DNA from: Burkholderiales bacterium
GTDB taxonomy: Bacteria; Pseudomonadota; Gammaproteobacteria; Burkholderiales; Burkholderiaceae_C
Direction of reading: 5' to 3'
Assembly (NCBI GenBank): GCA_030604135.1
Contig: JAUVWL010000010.1
Coordinates: 1 to 64,000, forward strand
DNA length: 64,000 bases
Position numbers and translations under genes: made by a program. Below the pieces are notes generated by a model. That model had not been told where the DNA came from, did no database searches, and saw nothing but the letters and a program-made list of their open reading frames with translations. Position 1 is the stretch's first letter. Every line of letters starts with the position of its first letter. Of the stretch, positions 35,551 to 45,381 are shown one piece after another.

Positions 35551-37347
35551 ATGAAACTGATCGACAAGTTCCGCAGCTTCCGGCAGTTCGCCGGCAAGGT
35601 GGGCAGGCTGGCTCTGCCGTACTTCTCGTCCGAGGAAAAATGGAAAGCGCGTGCCCTGCTGGCAGCCATCGTGGTGCTCAATCTGGCTGCGGTCTACATG
35701 CTGGTGCTGATCAACGAGTGGAACCGGGTGTTCTACGATGCGCTGCAAAACCGCGACGCGCCGGTGTTCTGGCGCGAACTGGGGCGCTTCACCTACCTGG
35801 CCTTCGGCTTCATCGTGATCGCGGTCTACCGGCTGTACCTGACGCAGCTGCTGGAGATGCGCTGGCGGGCCTGGATGACGGGCCACTACATGGACCGCTG
35901 GCTGGCCGACAAGGCCTTCTACCAGCTGGAGTTGACGCGCTTTGCCAAGGGTGCCGATGCACCACCGGACAACCCGGACCAGCGCCTCGCCGAGGACATG
36001 AACCTGTTCACCAGCTACTCGGTGAGTCTGTCGATGGGCCTGCTCAATGCGGTGGTGACGCTGGTGAGTTTTGTCGGCATCCTGTGGACGCTGTCGGGCA
36101 GTTTCGCTTTCAGCTTCAACGGCAGTGACTACGTGATTCCAGGCTTCATGGTGTGGATGGCGGTGGTTTATTGTGTGGCGGGCAGCATCATCACCCACTA
36201 CATCGGACGGCCCCTGATCGGCCTGAACTTCCGCCAGCAGCGCTTCGAGGCCGACTACCGGCACCACCTGATCCGGGTGCGCGAGTACAGCGAGTCGATT
36301 GCGCTGGACAGGGGTGAGCCGGTGGAACGGCGGCACCTGGGCGGGCGCTTCGACCAGCTGCTGGGCAACTACCTGCGGCTGATCCGCGCGCAAAAGCGCC
36401 TGACCTGGTTCACGGTGGGTTTTGGCCAGGCGGCGGTGGTGTTTCCGTTCATCGTGGCCGCGCCGCGCTTCTTCAGCGGCGCCATCCAGCTGGGCGAGCT
36501 GATGCAGATCGCCTCGGCCTTCGGCCGGGTGCAGGACTCACTTTCTTGGTTCGTGGACAACTACGACCGGCTGGCCAGCTGGCGGGCCACGACCGACCGC
36601 ATCACCAGCTTCGAGGAGAGCTTCCAGGCCCTGCAGCAGCCCCTCACGGACAGCGCGAACTCGGATGACACCGAGGCCTTGTGGCTGGACGAAGTGGCGC
36701 TGGGCTTGCCAGGCGGGCAGCCGCTTCTGAAGGCCGATGGGCTCGCCCTGAAGGCCGGCGATACTGTGCTGATCCGCGGTCCATCAGGCAGTGGCAAATC
36801 GACGCTGTTCCGGGCACTGGCCGGTATCTGGCCATGGGCCCGCTCACGTTGGCACAAGCCCGCCGATTTCGAGCGGCGTGTGATGTACCTGCCGCAGCGG
36901 CCCTACTTCCCGAACGGCACGCTGCGACAGGCGCTGGCCTATCCGGAAGCAGCCGACCGCTATCCGGATGCCGAGTTGCGGCAGGCACTGGACAACGCCT
37001 TGTTGCCGTACCTGGCCGGGCGCCTGGATGAGGAGGACACCTGGGGCCAGAAGCTCTCGGGCGGCGAGCAGCAGCGGCTGGCGGTGGCCAGAGCCCTGCT
37101 CAAGCGCCCACGCTGGCTGTTTGTGGACGAGGCCACCAGCGCGCTGGACGAGACGGCGGAGGCGAGGATCTACCAGCACCTCAAGGCCATGGTGGCGGCA
37201 GAGCACGGCGCGCTGGTGTCGATTGCCCACCGCCCCACGGTGGCCGGTTTCCATGACCGGGTCTGGCAGCTCGATCCCGTGCACGGCGCAGGCGGGGGTG
37301 CGTCATCGGAGCGGGTGCTGCACCGGCTGCAGCCTGCACCGACCTGA
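35551..37347 (+). CDS. SbmA/BacA- and YddA-like ABC transporter (fused membrane and ATPase domains)
   Basis: A 598-residue half-transporter. The membrane part (residues ~1-350) is of the SbmA/BacA_ABC-membrane-2 type (LINEWNRVFYDALQNRDAPVFW; DRWLADKAFYQLEL; NPDQRLAEDM). The C-terminal ATPase has Walker A RGPSGSGKSTLFRALAGIWPW, signature LSGGEQQRLAVARALL and Walker B WLFVDEATSALD. Relatives include E. coli YddA and mycobacterial Rv1819c, linked to uptake or export of vitamin B12, peptides or very-long-chain fatty acyl groups. The substrate is not evident here. The start at 35551 avoids a long overlap with the nucleotidase gene. Confidence 0.88.
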   Translation: MKLIDKFRSFRQFAGKVGRLALPYFSSEEKWKARALLAAIVVLNLAAVYMLVLINEWNRVFYDALQNRDAPVFWRELGRFTYLAFGFIVIAVYRLYLTQLLEMRWRAWMTGHYMDRWLADKAFYQLELTRFAKGADAPPDNPDQRLAEDMNLFTSYSVSLSMGLLNAVVTLVSFVGILWTLSGSFAFSFNGSDYVIPGFMVWMAVVYCVAGSIITHYIGRPLIGLNFRQQRFEADYRHHLIRVREYSESIALDRGEPVERRHLGGRFDQLLGNYLRLIRAQKRLTWFTVGFGQAAVVFPFIVAAPRFFSGAIQLGELMQIASAFGRVQDSLSWFVDNYDRLASWRATTDRITSFEESFQALQQPLTDSANSDDTEALWLDEVALGLPGGQPLLKADGLALKAGDTVLIRGPSGSGKSTLFRALAGIWPWARSRWHKPADFERRVMYLPQRPYFPNGTLRQALAYPEAADRYPDAELRQALDNALLPYLAGRLDEEDTWGQKLSGGEQQRLAVARALLKRPRWLFVDEATSALDETAEARIYQHLKAMVAAEHGALVSIAHRPTVAGFHDRVWQLDPVHGAGGGASSERVLHRLQPAPT

Positions 37348-37363
37348 TCAGTTGGTCGGCGAG

Positions 37364-38593
37364 TCAGAGCAAGCGCTGCGAGCGCTTGCCTGTGTGGTCC
37401 CGGCTGGTGGCCAGCATCCGGATGAGGGCCCGGTTGACATCTTCAAGTGAAAACTCGTGTTCCTGGCACAGCTGCGGCAGATCGACCAGCCGGGACGGGT
37501 CGCCCTGGGCCGCGGCCAGGTCGAGCAGGGGGTGGTAGAGGCCGGTCTGCCGCAGCGCCGCATCAAGAACGCGACCGGCCAACGGCAGGCGACCCAGAAG
37601 ATCGGGCAGTGGCTGGTGCATCAGGCGATCAAGCTGGGAAAAAAGCGCACTCAGGTAGACCTCGGCACGCAGATCGTCCTCAGACCCGGGCGCCAGCAGG
37701 TGCTGCGCGAGGCGCGCATGCATCACCATGGCGTAGCGCACCGGGTGCAGGTTGACGTCGCTTTCGCCGCTCGGACGCTGGTCTTGCAACCACTGAGCCA
37801 GGGCGGTGAAACCCAGCATCATCAGGGCGTGGCGGATCGAATCGATTTCACGCCGGCTATTGAAAGCCGCGGAATTGACGAACTGCAACAGCCGGTAGAC
37901 CAGCACCGGATCCTGCCGGACCAGACGCTCCAGGTGCTCCAGCGAGGTTTCGTCGCGGACAGCCTGGAGAATCTGATCAATGACGGCGACATCGCAGGCC
38001 TGCGGCCTGCATTGACGGGCTCGCAACACGTCTTCGTCGGGCCAACCCATGAGACCCCACGCGCCTGCCTGGTCCAGGCACTGCATGGCCAACTGAAGAT
38101 TACCCAGACCGGTGTACAGGTGGCCCGGCATCAACACCGACGGGGAGCGACCCTGGTCCTGTGCCTGCAGCAGGGCCAACGAGGATTCGGCGTCCACCTG
38201 AACCAGGCTTCGGCTGTTCAGGGGGCTGACCCATCCAGGATACAGCCGATGGATGTCGATGCGGCGCAGCAGGCGGTGTCCGCGCCTCGCCGCCGCGGCC
38301 AGCATGGCCAGGGTGTCGGGGTCCTCGAAGTCGTCGGCCGGCCATTCGAGCCAGAGGTTCTCGGCAGGCTCACAGGCCAAGATCTGGCGGCGCAACTGCG
38401 CGTGCCTGACGGAGAGGATCAGGGTTGGCGCCGCCGCTGGCCAGTCGTCGCCCAGTGCGTCCAGCAGGTGATGGGCGTTGACCGCTTCGGGAACCACGCT
38501 GAGCACCTGAAGCCGAGCCGCCGCCAGCTGGCGACCAGGATTCCATATCGGCTGGTACCCCAGGGCCAGGCTGTCAAGAACGGTGTGACCCAT
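37364..38593 (-). CDS. HDOD-domain protein with degenerate EAL-like N-terminus
   Basis: A 409-residue protein. The N-terminal ~190 residues match the EAL-fold layout (ALGYQPIWNPGRQLAAARLQVL) but have no ELV/EAL catalytic or metal motifs, so phosphodiesterase activity is unlikely. The C-terminal ~200 residues form an HDOD domain (LLQFVNSAAFNSRREIDSIRHALMMLGF). YuxH-type proteins of this arrangement act as output or scaffold regulators. It is 11 bp downstream of flgL on the same strand, at the end of the flg operon, so it should be made with the hook-junction proteins. Its role is unknown, but a c-di-GMP-linked motility effect is a reasonable guess. Confidence 0.8.
   Translation of the reverse strand: MGHTVLDSLALGYQPIWNPGRQLAAARLQVLSVVPEAVNAHHLLDALGDDWPAAAPTLILSVRHAQLRRQILACEPAENLWLEWPADDFEDPDTLAMLAAAARRGHRLLRRIDIHRLYPGWVSPLNSRSLVQVDAESSLALLQAQDQGRSPSVLMPGHLYTGLGNLQLAMQCLDQAGAWGLMGWPDEDVLRARQCRPQACDVAVIDQILQAVRDETSLEHLERLVRQDPVLVYRLLQFVNSAAFNSRREIDSIRHALMMLGFTALAQWLQDQRPSGESDVNLHPVRYAMVMHARLAQHLLAPGSEDDLRAEVYLSALFSQLDRLMHQPLPDLLGRLPLAGRVLDAALRQTGLYHPLLDLAAAQGDPSRLVDLPQLCQEHEFSLEDVNRALIRMLATSRDHTGKRSQRLL
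37369..37389. repeat. perfect inverted repeat at the convergent 3' ends
   Basis: GCAAGCGCT-GCG-AGCGCTTGC is a 9-bp perfect stem lying over the last codons of the HDOD gene, just 21 bp past the stop of the ABC-exporter gene. There is no T-run, so it may act as a hairpin that protects mRNA ends from 3' exonucleases in either direction. Confidence 0.5.
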
Positions 38594-38604
38594 GGCCGTT
38601 TAGC

Positions 38605-39816
38605 TCAGCCAACGTACTGGAAGAGCGACATTCGCTGCACCTGGGCATAGGACTTCAGAGCCGCTTCCAGCGCGACCTGCTTGGTCTGGAAGTCCGAGAT
38701 GCCCTTGATCAAGTCCAGATCTTCCAGACGGGACTTCTCAATTTCGAAGTCGTTGCTGCGGCCCTTGAGCAGGGCGTCCAGCGAATCGGCCCGGTTGAGC
38801 CACTCGCCCGCCCGACCACGCGCCAGGAGGATGCGGTCCATGCCAGCATCCACTTCGGTCATGACACGTCCCAGCTCCTGCAACTGGTTGGCACCGCGGT
38901 TGGCTCCCTGGTACCTCAGGGCGTCGATGGCGTCCTGCACCACGCGGAAGATGTCGGTCGGTTCGGTGGCCGGACGCAGCTCGATCCGATCGCCATCGGC
39001 CGGTGATCCGGTCATGGGGAAAGACAGGCCATCGAACGACACTGTTTGACCAGCCACGTAAGGTACATCGGAAAGCACCGGCACGCCATTGGTCTGATCG
39101 AACACGGTGAACTGCATCTGGCCGCCTACGTCCACAAAGCTGATCTCGTAATCGGACCCCGTCAGCAGGGAGGGATCGGTGACCGATCCGACACCCGTGC
39201 TGATGCTGCCGGTGTTGGCAGGGTCCAGGTTCAGGGTGAAGCTGCCGTTGCCCCGGGGAATGCGCATCCAGATGGCGTCGCCGTCCAGCGCCTGCGGCAG
39301 CGAGGTGTCACCGGCCGCTGCCTGTCCCCGCTGACCACCAAAGACCACGCCGGTGGCGGGCGGTCCATAGGTGTCGACAAAGGGTGTCTGTGCTCCGCCC
39401 AGGCCACCAAACAGGGTGCGTCCGGCGTTGTCACGCAGGTTGGCTACACCGATCAGTTGCTCGCGCAACCCCTCCAGCTGGCGGGCAATGTCTTCGCGCT
39501 GACTTTGGTTGAAGCTGCCATTGCCGGCAGTGACCAGCAGCTCACGCACCTTCTGTAGCAGCTCGCCGGACTGACCCAGGGCACTCTCGGCCTGCTGCAG
39601 GCTCGTGCGTGACGACTCCAGTGCCCGCATGTCGGCCTGAATGCGAGACAGGCGGTTCGCGGCCGTCTCGGCCAGGGTGGCGGCCACCGGGTCGTCACTG
39701 GGCTTGAGCACCCGTTTGCCGGTGGCCAGGCGCTCCTGCTGGGTGGCCAGTTCGGCTTGGCGCCTGGCCAGCAGATCCACTGTGTTGTCGTAGGCGTTGG
39801 CGGTGGCGACTCTCAT
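38605..39816 (-). CDS. flgL: flagellar hook-filament junction protein FlgL
   Basis: A 403-residue protein joining hook and filament. The flagellin-like N-terminus (MRVATANAYDNTVDLLARRQ, then RVLKPSDDPVAATLAETAA) and the C-terminal helix (SDFQTKQVALEAALKSYAQV) are typical. It is secreted through the flagellar export apparatus. It follows flgK by 18 bp and precedes the HDOD gene. Confidence 0.93.
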   Translation of the reverse strand: MRVATANAYDNTVDLLARRQAELATQQERLATGKRVLKPSDDPVAATLAETAANRLSRIQADMRALESSRTSLQQAESALGQSGELLQKVRELLVTAGNGSFNQSQREDIARQLEGLREQLIGVANLRDNAGRTLFGGLGGAQTPFVDTYGPPATGVVFGGQRGQAAAGDTSLPQALDGDAIWMRIPRGNGSFTLNLDPANTGSISTGVGSVTDPSLLTGSDYEISFVDVGGQMQFTVFDQTNGVPVLSDVPYVAGQTVSFDGLSFPMTGSPADGDRIELRPATEPTDIFRVVQDAIDALRYQGANRGANQLQELGRVMTEVDAGMDRILLARGRAGEWLNRADSLDALLKGRSNDFEIEKSRLEDLDLIKGISDFQTKQVALEAALKSYAQVQRMSLFQYVG

Positions 39817-39834
39817 TTCGTCTCCTCTCTCACG

Positions 39835-41721
39835 TCATCGTCCGACGGTCTGCAACAGGCTGTCAAAGGTGCTCTGGGCCACCTGGAGGAACTTGGCCGA
39901 GGCCTGGTACGCCTGCTGGAACTGCAACAGCCGCGCGGCCTCTTCGTCGAGGTTGACGCCGGAGACACGGGTGCGGGCCGACTCGGCGGAGCTGGCCACC
40001 TGGCCCGAAAAACTCGCCGCGAACTGGGCACCCTGCACCCGGGTGCCCACGTCGGAGAACAGGCTGATGTAGCCGTCGGCCAACGCCACACCCTCGAAAG
40101 TCGGCAGAGACCGCAGGGCCAGCACGGCGCTGGCGTTACCGGCATTCTGCGCCACCGACGTGGTCGTGGCGGCCTCGATGACGAAGCGGTCGCCCGCAGA
40201 TGGACTGCCGCGCAGCGTCAGGCTCCAGCCGTTGACCTCGATCGGAACGCCGGGCATGAAAGGCGTGCCCGGCAAGGCACCATCGATGGTGTAGGTGCCA
40301 TCGGCCTGGAAGGCGATCTCGGTCGAGGGCACCGGCGCCGGCAGAGCAGACCTGGCGTACAGGCTTTCCACGCTCAGACCACTGCTGTTCGTGGTCGCGG
40401 GGATGACCGAGACCGGACTGGCCGCCGCCAGACGGTCTGGTGAGGTCAGTGCCATCTGCAGGTTGCGGGCCACCGCTTCGTAGGGTCTGACTCTGAAGCT
40501 GTCTCCGCTGTCGGCCACACCACTGTCCAGGGAGAACTCAAGACCATCGAGCTGGAAGCTCGCCGGCGGACCGACGAAGTCGTTCACCTGCCCATCGCTG
40601 AGCCTGACCACGGTCACACCGGTTGCATTGAACCGGAGCTCGTAGTCCGATGCCCTGAGCGCAGAAACGTCCACCACAGCTGCGCTGATCTGGGCATTGC
40701 CGGTGTTGGAAACCGCGCCGATGCCCTGCGCGGCAGCAGGCGGCACAAAGAAGTTCTGTCCTGGCTGGCCGTTCAGGTCCAGGCCCAGCGACTGTTGCTG
40801 GTTGAGCAGGGTGGCGGTCGACAAGGCCATGCGCCCCAGCATGTTTTGCACCTGCGCCAGGTCCTGGTTCAGGAAGTTCATCAGCCCCGAAAGCTCTCCG
40901 CCACCCAGGCTGGCGTCGGCCAGCGGTGTCACCAGCCCGGACTGTACAAAGGACACCCCGATCGTCGAGGTGTCTGCCGGGTTGCGGGTGACGGCCAGGC
41001 TGTTGGCCCGTGCGCCGAGCACCAGGGGCTGGCTGCCACCGACGAACACACTGACACTGCCACCCTCGGCGGGTACAACACTGGTCTGCACGTACTGGCT
41101 GATCTGTCGCAGCAGCTGATCGCGCTGGTCAAACAGGTCGTTGGGCGTGTGTGAGGGTCCCTGGGTCTCGATGATGCGCTTGTTGATGGACGCCAGGTCC
41201 TGCGCCAGACGGTTGACCACATCGACCGCGCCTTGCACCTGCTGCTGCGTGCTATCGCGCAGCAGGTCCAGCTGACCCGCTGTGTTGCGCATGCGGCTGG
41301 CAAATTCATCGCCGCGGGCAATGGCCACCACCCGGGCGGTGAGATTGCTCGGCGACGAAGCGATATCGCTCCAGGCATTGAGCATGTCGTTGAGCGATGC
41401 GCCCAGACCGCCACTGCCCAGAGGAAAAGCGCTTTCAAGCTGTTGCAGGCGCGACAGGCGCACCGCATCGGCCGCGGCAATGGCCGATGTGAGGCGGGCT
41501 TCGCGCGTCAGGTAGGCATCGTGGGCGCGCTCGACCGTGTCAATCGTGACGCCCTTGCCGAAATAGCCATTGCCAAAGAACTGGTAGCCGGCTGTCTGGA
41601 GTTCGACCCGCTGCCGTGAGTAGCCCGGCGTGTTGGCGTTGGCGATGTTGTGGCCAATGACCTGCAAGGCTGCCAGGTTGGTGGTCAGGGCGTTGGCCCC
41701 GATGCTCAGTGAGGACGACAC
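39835..41721 (-). CDS. flgK: flagellar hook-associated protein 1 FlgK
   Basis: A 628-residue junction protein located between hook and FlgL. The N-terminus shows the rod/hook-type motif SLSIGANALTTNLAALQVIG and NANTPGYSRQRVEL. The C-terminal coiled-coil (AESARTRVSGVNLDEEAARL) and the central variable domain are intact. It is 13 bp from flgJ, leaving no room for a separate promoter, so its expression depends on the upstream flg operon. Confidence 0.94.
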   Translation of the reverse strand: MSSSLSIGANALTTNLAALQVIGHNIANANTPGYSRQRVELQTAGYQFFGNGYFGKGVTIDTVERAHDAYLTREARLTSAIAAADAVRLSRLQQLESAFPLGSGGLGASLNDMLNAWSDIASSPSNLTARVVAIARGDEFASRMRNTAGQLDLLRDSTQQQVQGAVDVVNRLAQDLASINKRIIETQGPSHTPNDLFDQRDQLLRQISQYVQTSVVPAEGGSVSVFVGGSQPLVLGARANSLAVTRNPADTSTIGVSFVQSGLVTPLADASLGGGELSGLMNFLNQDLAQVQNMLGRMALSTATLLNQQQSLGLDLNGQPGQNFFVPPAAAQGIGAVSNTGNAQISAAVVDVSALRASDYELRFNATGVTVVRLSDGQVNDFVGPPASFQLDGLEFSLDSGVADSGDSFRVRPYEAVARNLQMALTSPDRLAAASPVSVIPATTNSSGLSVESLYARSALPAPVPSTEIAFQADGTYTIDGALPGTPFMPGVPIEVNGWSLTLRGSPSAGDRFVIEAATTTSVAQNAGNASAVLALRSLPTFEGVALADGYISLFSDVGTRVQGAQFAASFSGQVASSAESARTRVSGVNLDEEAARLLQFQQAYQASAKFLQVAQSTFDSLLQTVGR

Positions 41722-41734
41722 GACCGCAACTCCG

Positions 41735-42631
41735 TCAGGCCTGCGTGCGTTGCAGGTTCAGGGTCATGTTGATGACCCGGGAGAGCTTGGCCGCGTACTG
41801 CGGGTCGGTGGCATAACCGGCCCGCTGCACGCTGTTGGCAAAGCCATGCACCGAATCGAGCTGACCCATGACCGGCTGGTAGCGTGGGCTGCGGCTGATC
41901 AGGCGAGCGTAATCGCGAAACGCGTCATCGTAAGAGTCATACGCGCGAAACTTGGCCACCGTCTTGCGCGGCACCCCGTTGACGTATTCAGTGGTCATGA
42001 CCTCGGCCACCTTGCCCTTCCAGGCCGATGTGGCCTTGATACCGAACAGGTTGTGTGACGGTGATCCGTCGCGATGGCGGATCTCGCTGCGCCCCCATCC
42101 GGTTTCGTGTGCGGCCTTGCCCAGCATGAAGCCAGCCGGAATGCCGGACTCCTGTGCCACGCGGGCGGCGGCATCGCTGTGACGCGAGACAAAATCGGCC
42201 TGTCGGCTGCTGCCCCCGGAGCCCGCACCTACACGGGACACCGTACTGGGCGGTGGAGCCTCGCTGGCAGCGGCGGAGCCTGCGAGCACTGGCCCTGAAG
42301 AGGCGGATTGGCTGCGTTCGATCTGCTGACCCAGCTGCCGCTCGATGGCTTCCGACAAACCACCAGGCAAGCCGGAGAGCTGAACTGCAAACTGCTGATC
42401 CAGCAGATCGGTGCCCAGCTGACTGCCCGGTCCGTCGAGCAGGCCGGATTGCTGGGTGGCCTCGCGCATGCTCTTGATGAGCTCACGCATGAACAAGGAT
42501 TCGAACTGGCGCGCCGCCTCCTTGAGCGCAGCCTTGCCACCGTCGCCCTGGCGGCCGGCGCCATAGCGCAGGGCATCGAGGGCAGCGGGGTCGGCCGCCA
42601 GGCCCTGGGTCGACAGCATGGGGATGCTCAT
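41735..42631 (-). CDS. flgJ: flagellar rod-assembly muramidase FlgJ
   Basis: A 298-residue bifunctional protein. The N-terminal rod-cap domain is at ~30-100 (QFESLFMRELIKSMREATQQ). A Ser/Ala/Pro linker follows to ~145. The C-terminal beta-N-acetylglucosaminidase domain (GH73) includes MLGKAAHETGWGRSEI with the catalytic Glu, and the YARLISRSPRYQPVM segment. It opens a hole in the peptidoglycan for the rod. Its start codon immediately follows the flgI stop. Confidence 0.93.
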   Translation of the reverse strand: MSIPMLSTQGLAADPAALDALRYGAGRQGDGGKAALKEAARQFESLFMRELIKSMREATQQSGLLDGPGSQLGTDLLDQQFAVQLSGLPGGLSEAIERQLGQQIERSQSASSGPVLAGSAAASEAPPPSTVSRVGAGSGGSSRQADFVSRHSDAAARVAQESGIPAGFMLGKAAHETGWGRSEIRHRDGSPSHNLFGIKATSAWKGKVAEVMTTEYVNGVPRKTVAKFRAYDSYDDAFRDYARLISRSPRYQPVMGQLDSVHGFANSVQRAGYATDPQYAAKLSRVINMTLNLQRTQA

Positions 42632-43792
42632 TCAGATCACCTCCAGCTCAGCGTTCATGGCTCCGGCGGCCTTGATGGCCTGCAGAATGGCCAGCAAATC
42701 CTGCGGCGTGGCGCCCAGGCTGTTGAGCATGCGCACCAGGTCGGCCAGCTGCGGTGCGGCGTCGATCTGGATCAGGCTGCCTCCCTCCTGGGTGATCTGG
42801 ATATCGGCCTTCTCGGCGACCACGGTCTGCCCACCGGGTGCCAGCGGGTTGGCCTGGCTGATCACGGGCGTGGAACTGATGCTCACCGACAGGTTGCCAT
42901 GCGCCACTGCGACCGGGGCCAGGGTGACCGCCTGGTTCATGACGATGGAGCCGGTGCGGGTGTTGACGATGACCTTGGCCACCGGCACCACCGCCTGCAT
43001 CGGGATCTCCTCGATCTCGGCCAGAAAGCCAACGCGGGCATGCGGATCGGCCGGAGCCTGAAGGCGAACCAGACGTCCATCCAGGGCGCTGGCCACACCA
43101 GGCCCCATCTGGGCGTTGATGGCCTCGGCCACCCGCCGTGCGGTCTGGAAGTCGGCCGCGTTCAAGCCGAGGTCGATGGTCGACCCGAGCGCAAATGCGG
43201 TTGGCACGGCCCGCTCGACCTGCGCACCGGCCGGTATGCGCCCGGCGCTCAGGTGGTTGACCTGCACGCGGCTGCCGCCAGCGGAGGCGCCTGCACCGCC
43301 GACAAGCAGGTTGCCCTGGGCAATGGCGTAGATCTCGCCGTCCAGGCCCTTGAGCGGCGTGGCGATCAGCGTACCGCCGCGCAGCGACTTGGCATTGCCC
43401 ATGGAGGAGACGGTCACATCGATCATCTGCCCCGGCTGGGCAAAGGCCGGCAGTTGCGCCGTGACCATGACGGCGGCCACGTTCTTGAACTGCACCTTGG
43501 CATCGGCCGGCAAGGTCAGGCCCAATTGCTGCAGGTAGTTGTTCATGCCCTGCGCGGTGTAGGGCATCTGGTTTGTCTGGTCGCCCGTGCCATCGAGCCC
43601 AACAACCAGGCCGAAGCCAGTGAGCTGGTTGCTGCGAACGCCTTGCACCGCCGCCACTTCCTTGATGCGCACCGTCTGGGCCTTGGCCATGGCACACCAG
43701 GTGGCCAGCAACAGGAACACCAGTGCGGTCAGACACACACGCAGACGCGTGGCGGCATCAGCCAACGGAAGTGATGGGATTCGGGCGATCAT
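42632..43792 (-). CDS. flgI: flagellar P-ring protein FlgI
   Basis: A 386-residue periplasmic protein forming the P-ring around the rod. A signal peptide ends near AKAQ before TVRIKEVAAVQGVRSNQL. Conserved blocks are GFGLVVGLDGTGDQTNQMPY and the closing AQTAA-like ALDGRLVRL and SLGATPQDLLAILQAIKAAG. Three closely spaced in-frame ATGs (43804, 43795, 43792) occur; 43792 has GAGG at the best distance. Confidence 0.93.
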   Translation of the reverse strand: MIARIPSLPLADAATRLRVCLTALVFLLLATWCAMAKAQTVRIKEVAAVQGVRSNQLTGFGLVVGLDGTGDQTNQMPYTAQGMNNYLQQLGLTLPADAKVQFKNVAAVMVTAQLPAFAQPGQMIDVTVSSMGNAKSLRGGTLIATPLKGLDGEIYAIAQGNLLVGGAGASAGGSRVQVNHLSAGRIPAGAQVERAVPTAFALGSTIDLGLNAADFQTARRVAEAINAQMGPGVASALDGRLVRLQAPADPHARVGFLAEIEEIPMQAVVPVAKVIVNTRTGSIVMNQAVTLAPVAVAHGNLSVSISSTPVISQANPLAPGGQTVVAEKADIQITQEGGSLIQIDAAPQLADLVRMLNSLGATPQDLLAILQAIKAAGAMNAELEVI

Positions 43793-43815
43793 CATGGACC
43801 TCATGCTAGGCCGTC

Positions 43816-44544
43816 TCAGAACGGCATAACACTCAAAAAGACCCGGCTCAACCAGCCAATTGCCTGCGCTTCGTCCATGGCACCGCGACCCCGCGATTCG
43901 ATGCGTGCGTTGGCCACCTGTGCCGAGGCAACCACGTTGCCTGGCTGGATATGCCGAGGGTCGACCACCCCGGAGAAGCGCAGCACATCCACATTGCGGT
44001 TCACGCCCAGCTGTTTCTCACCCACAACCAGCAAATGTCCATTGGGCAGGACCTCTTGCACGGTGGTGGTGATGGTGCCCGAGAAGGTGTTGGCGTTCTC
44101 CGTATCGCCACGACCGGAGAACTGGTTTTCCGATGAACCGCCCAGCTGGAGGTTGTTCGCCTTGGCGATGTCCCTGGGCCGGATCAGTGGCAGAGCCGAC
44201 ACGCTGCCGGACGCACTGCCGGAGCGGTTGACCGATGAGGTGGACCGCTGCGAGGCACTGACCTTCTCGGTGATTTCAATGGTGAGCGTGTCGCCAGGGT
44301 GGCGCGCCCTCGGGTCTTCGAAAGCCGGACGGTAGCGTGCCGCGTGGAACAGGCTGCCGGTGGGCTGTGCCTGGGCAGCCGGCACCTGCACATACTGGAT
44401 GGGTCGGGTCGGCTCGATGTCCACCGGCTTGGTCATGCAACCGGCCAGCCAGACCGCGGCCCCCAGCCACAGCAAGCGCCAGCAGAGCAGCAAGGGCATA
44501 AAGCGTCGGAGGACTGCAGAAGGGTTGAGCGAAAGGTGTTTCAT
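43816..44544 (-). CDS. flgH: flagellar L-ring lipoprotein FlgH
   Basis: A 242-residue outer-membrane lipoprotein forming the L-ring. The lipobox LAGC has Cys36. Family blocks include ARHPGDTLTIEITEKVSASQ, FSGRGDTENANTFSGTITTTV and RFSGVVDPRHIQPGN. Gene order flgG-flgH-flgI is canonical. Confidence 0.94.
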   Translation of the reverse strand: MKHLSLNPSAVLRRFMPLLLCWRLLWLGAAVWLAGCMTKPVDIEPTRPIQYVQVPAAQAQPTGSLFHAARYRPAFEDPRARHPGDTLTIEITEKVSASQRSTSSVNRSGSASGSVSALPLIRPRDIAKANNLQLGGSSENQFSGRGDTENANTFSGTITTTVQEVLPNGHLLVVGEKQLGVNRNVDVLRFSGVVDPRHIQPGNVVASAQVANARIESRGRGAMDEAQAIGWLSRVFLSVMPF

Positions 44545-44557
44545 GCGGATGCTCCGA

Positions 44558-45340
44558 TCACAGCTGGGACAGACGTTGCAGCATCTGGTCCGAAGTCTGG
44601 ATGGCCTTGGAGTTCATCTCGTAGGCACGCTGGGTCTGGATCATGGTCACCAGTTCCTGCACCACGTTGACGTTGGAGGTCTCGACATAGCCCTGCATCA
44701 GGTTGCCCATGCCGGCCGTGCCCGGCGCACCATTGACCGGCGCACCGGACGCCACGGTTTCGGCATACAGGTTCTGCCCGAGCGGCTCCAGTCCGGCCGG
44801 GTTGATGAAGCTGGCCAGCTCAATGTTGCCCACCTGCTGGGGCGCGGCATTGCCCGGCACCTTGACCGTCACCACGCCATCGGGCGAGACAGTGATGCTC
44901 TGGGCTTCGGCCGGGATGTTGATGTCGCCCACCAGAGGGAGTCCGCCCGAGGTGACCACACGACCCTGGGCATCGAGCTTGAGACTGCCGTCCCGGGTGT
45001 AACCGGTGGTGCCGTCGGGCATGGTCACCTGCAGAAAGCCGTTGCCGTTGATGGCCAGATCGAGCTGGTTGCCCGACTGTTGCAGGCTGCCCTGGGTGAA
45101 GTTGCGGGCCGTGGCCACGGTGCGAACACCCAGGCCGAGCTGCAGGCCGGTGGGCAGCTGATTCTGCTCGTCGGCGGCGGCGCCCACCTGGCGCAGATTC
45201 TGGTACATCAGGTCCTCGAACACGGCGCTGGCCCGCTTGAAGCCATTCGTGGACACGTTGGCCATGTTGTTGGAAATCACGTCCAGCTGGGTTTGCTGGG
45301 CCTGCATGCCGGTCTTGGAAATCCACAGCGAGTTGATCAT
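44558..45340 (-). CDS. flgG: flagellar distal rod protein FlgG
   Basis: A 260-residue distal-rod subunit. The N-terminal motif [20 protein letters not shown] and [20 protein letters not shown] are diagnostic. The C-terminal [20 protein letters not shown] is shared with other rod/hook proteins. The length matches E. coli FlgG (260). Confidence 0.95.
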   Translation of the reverse strand: MINSLWISKTGMQAQQTQLDVISNNMANVSTNGFKRASAVFEDLMYQNLRQVGAAADEQNQLPTGLQLGLGVRTVATARNFTQGSLQQSGNQLDLAINGNGFLQVTMPDGTTGYTRDGSLKLDAQGRVVTSGGLPLVGDINIPAEAQSITVSPDGVVTVKVPGNAAPQQVGNIELASFINPAGLEPLGQNLYAETVASGAPVNGAPGTAGMGNLMQGYVETSNVNVVQELVTMIQTQRAYEMNSKAIQTSDQMLQRLSQL

Positions 45341-45381
45341 GACAATCTGCCTGTTCAGAAGGGGTTGAAGGGGGCGCGGTG

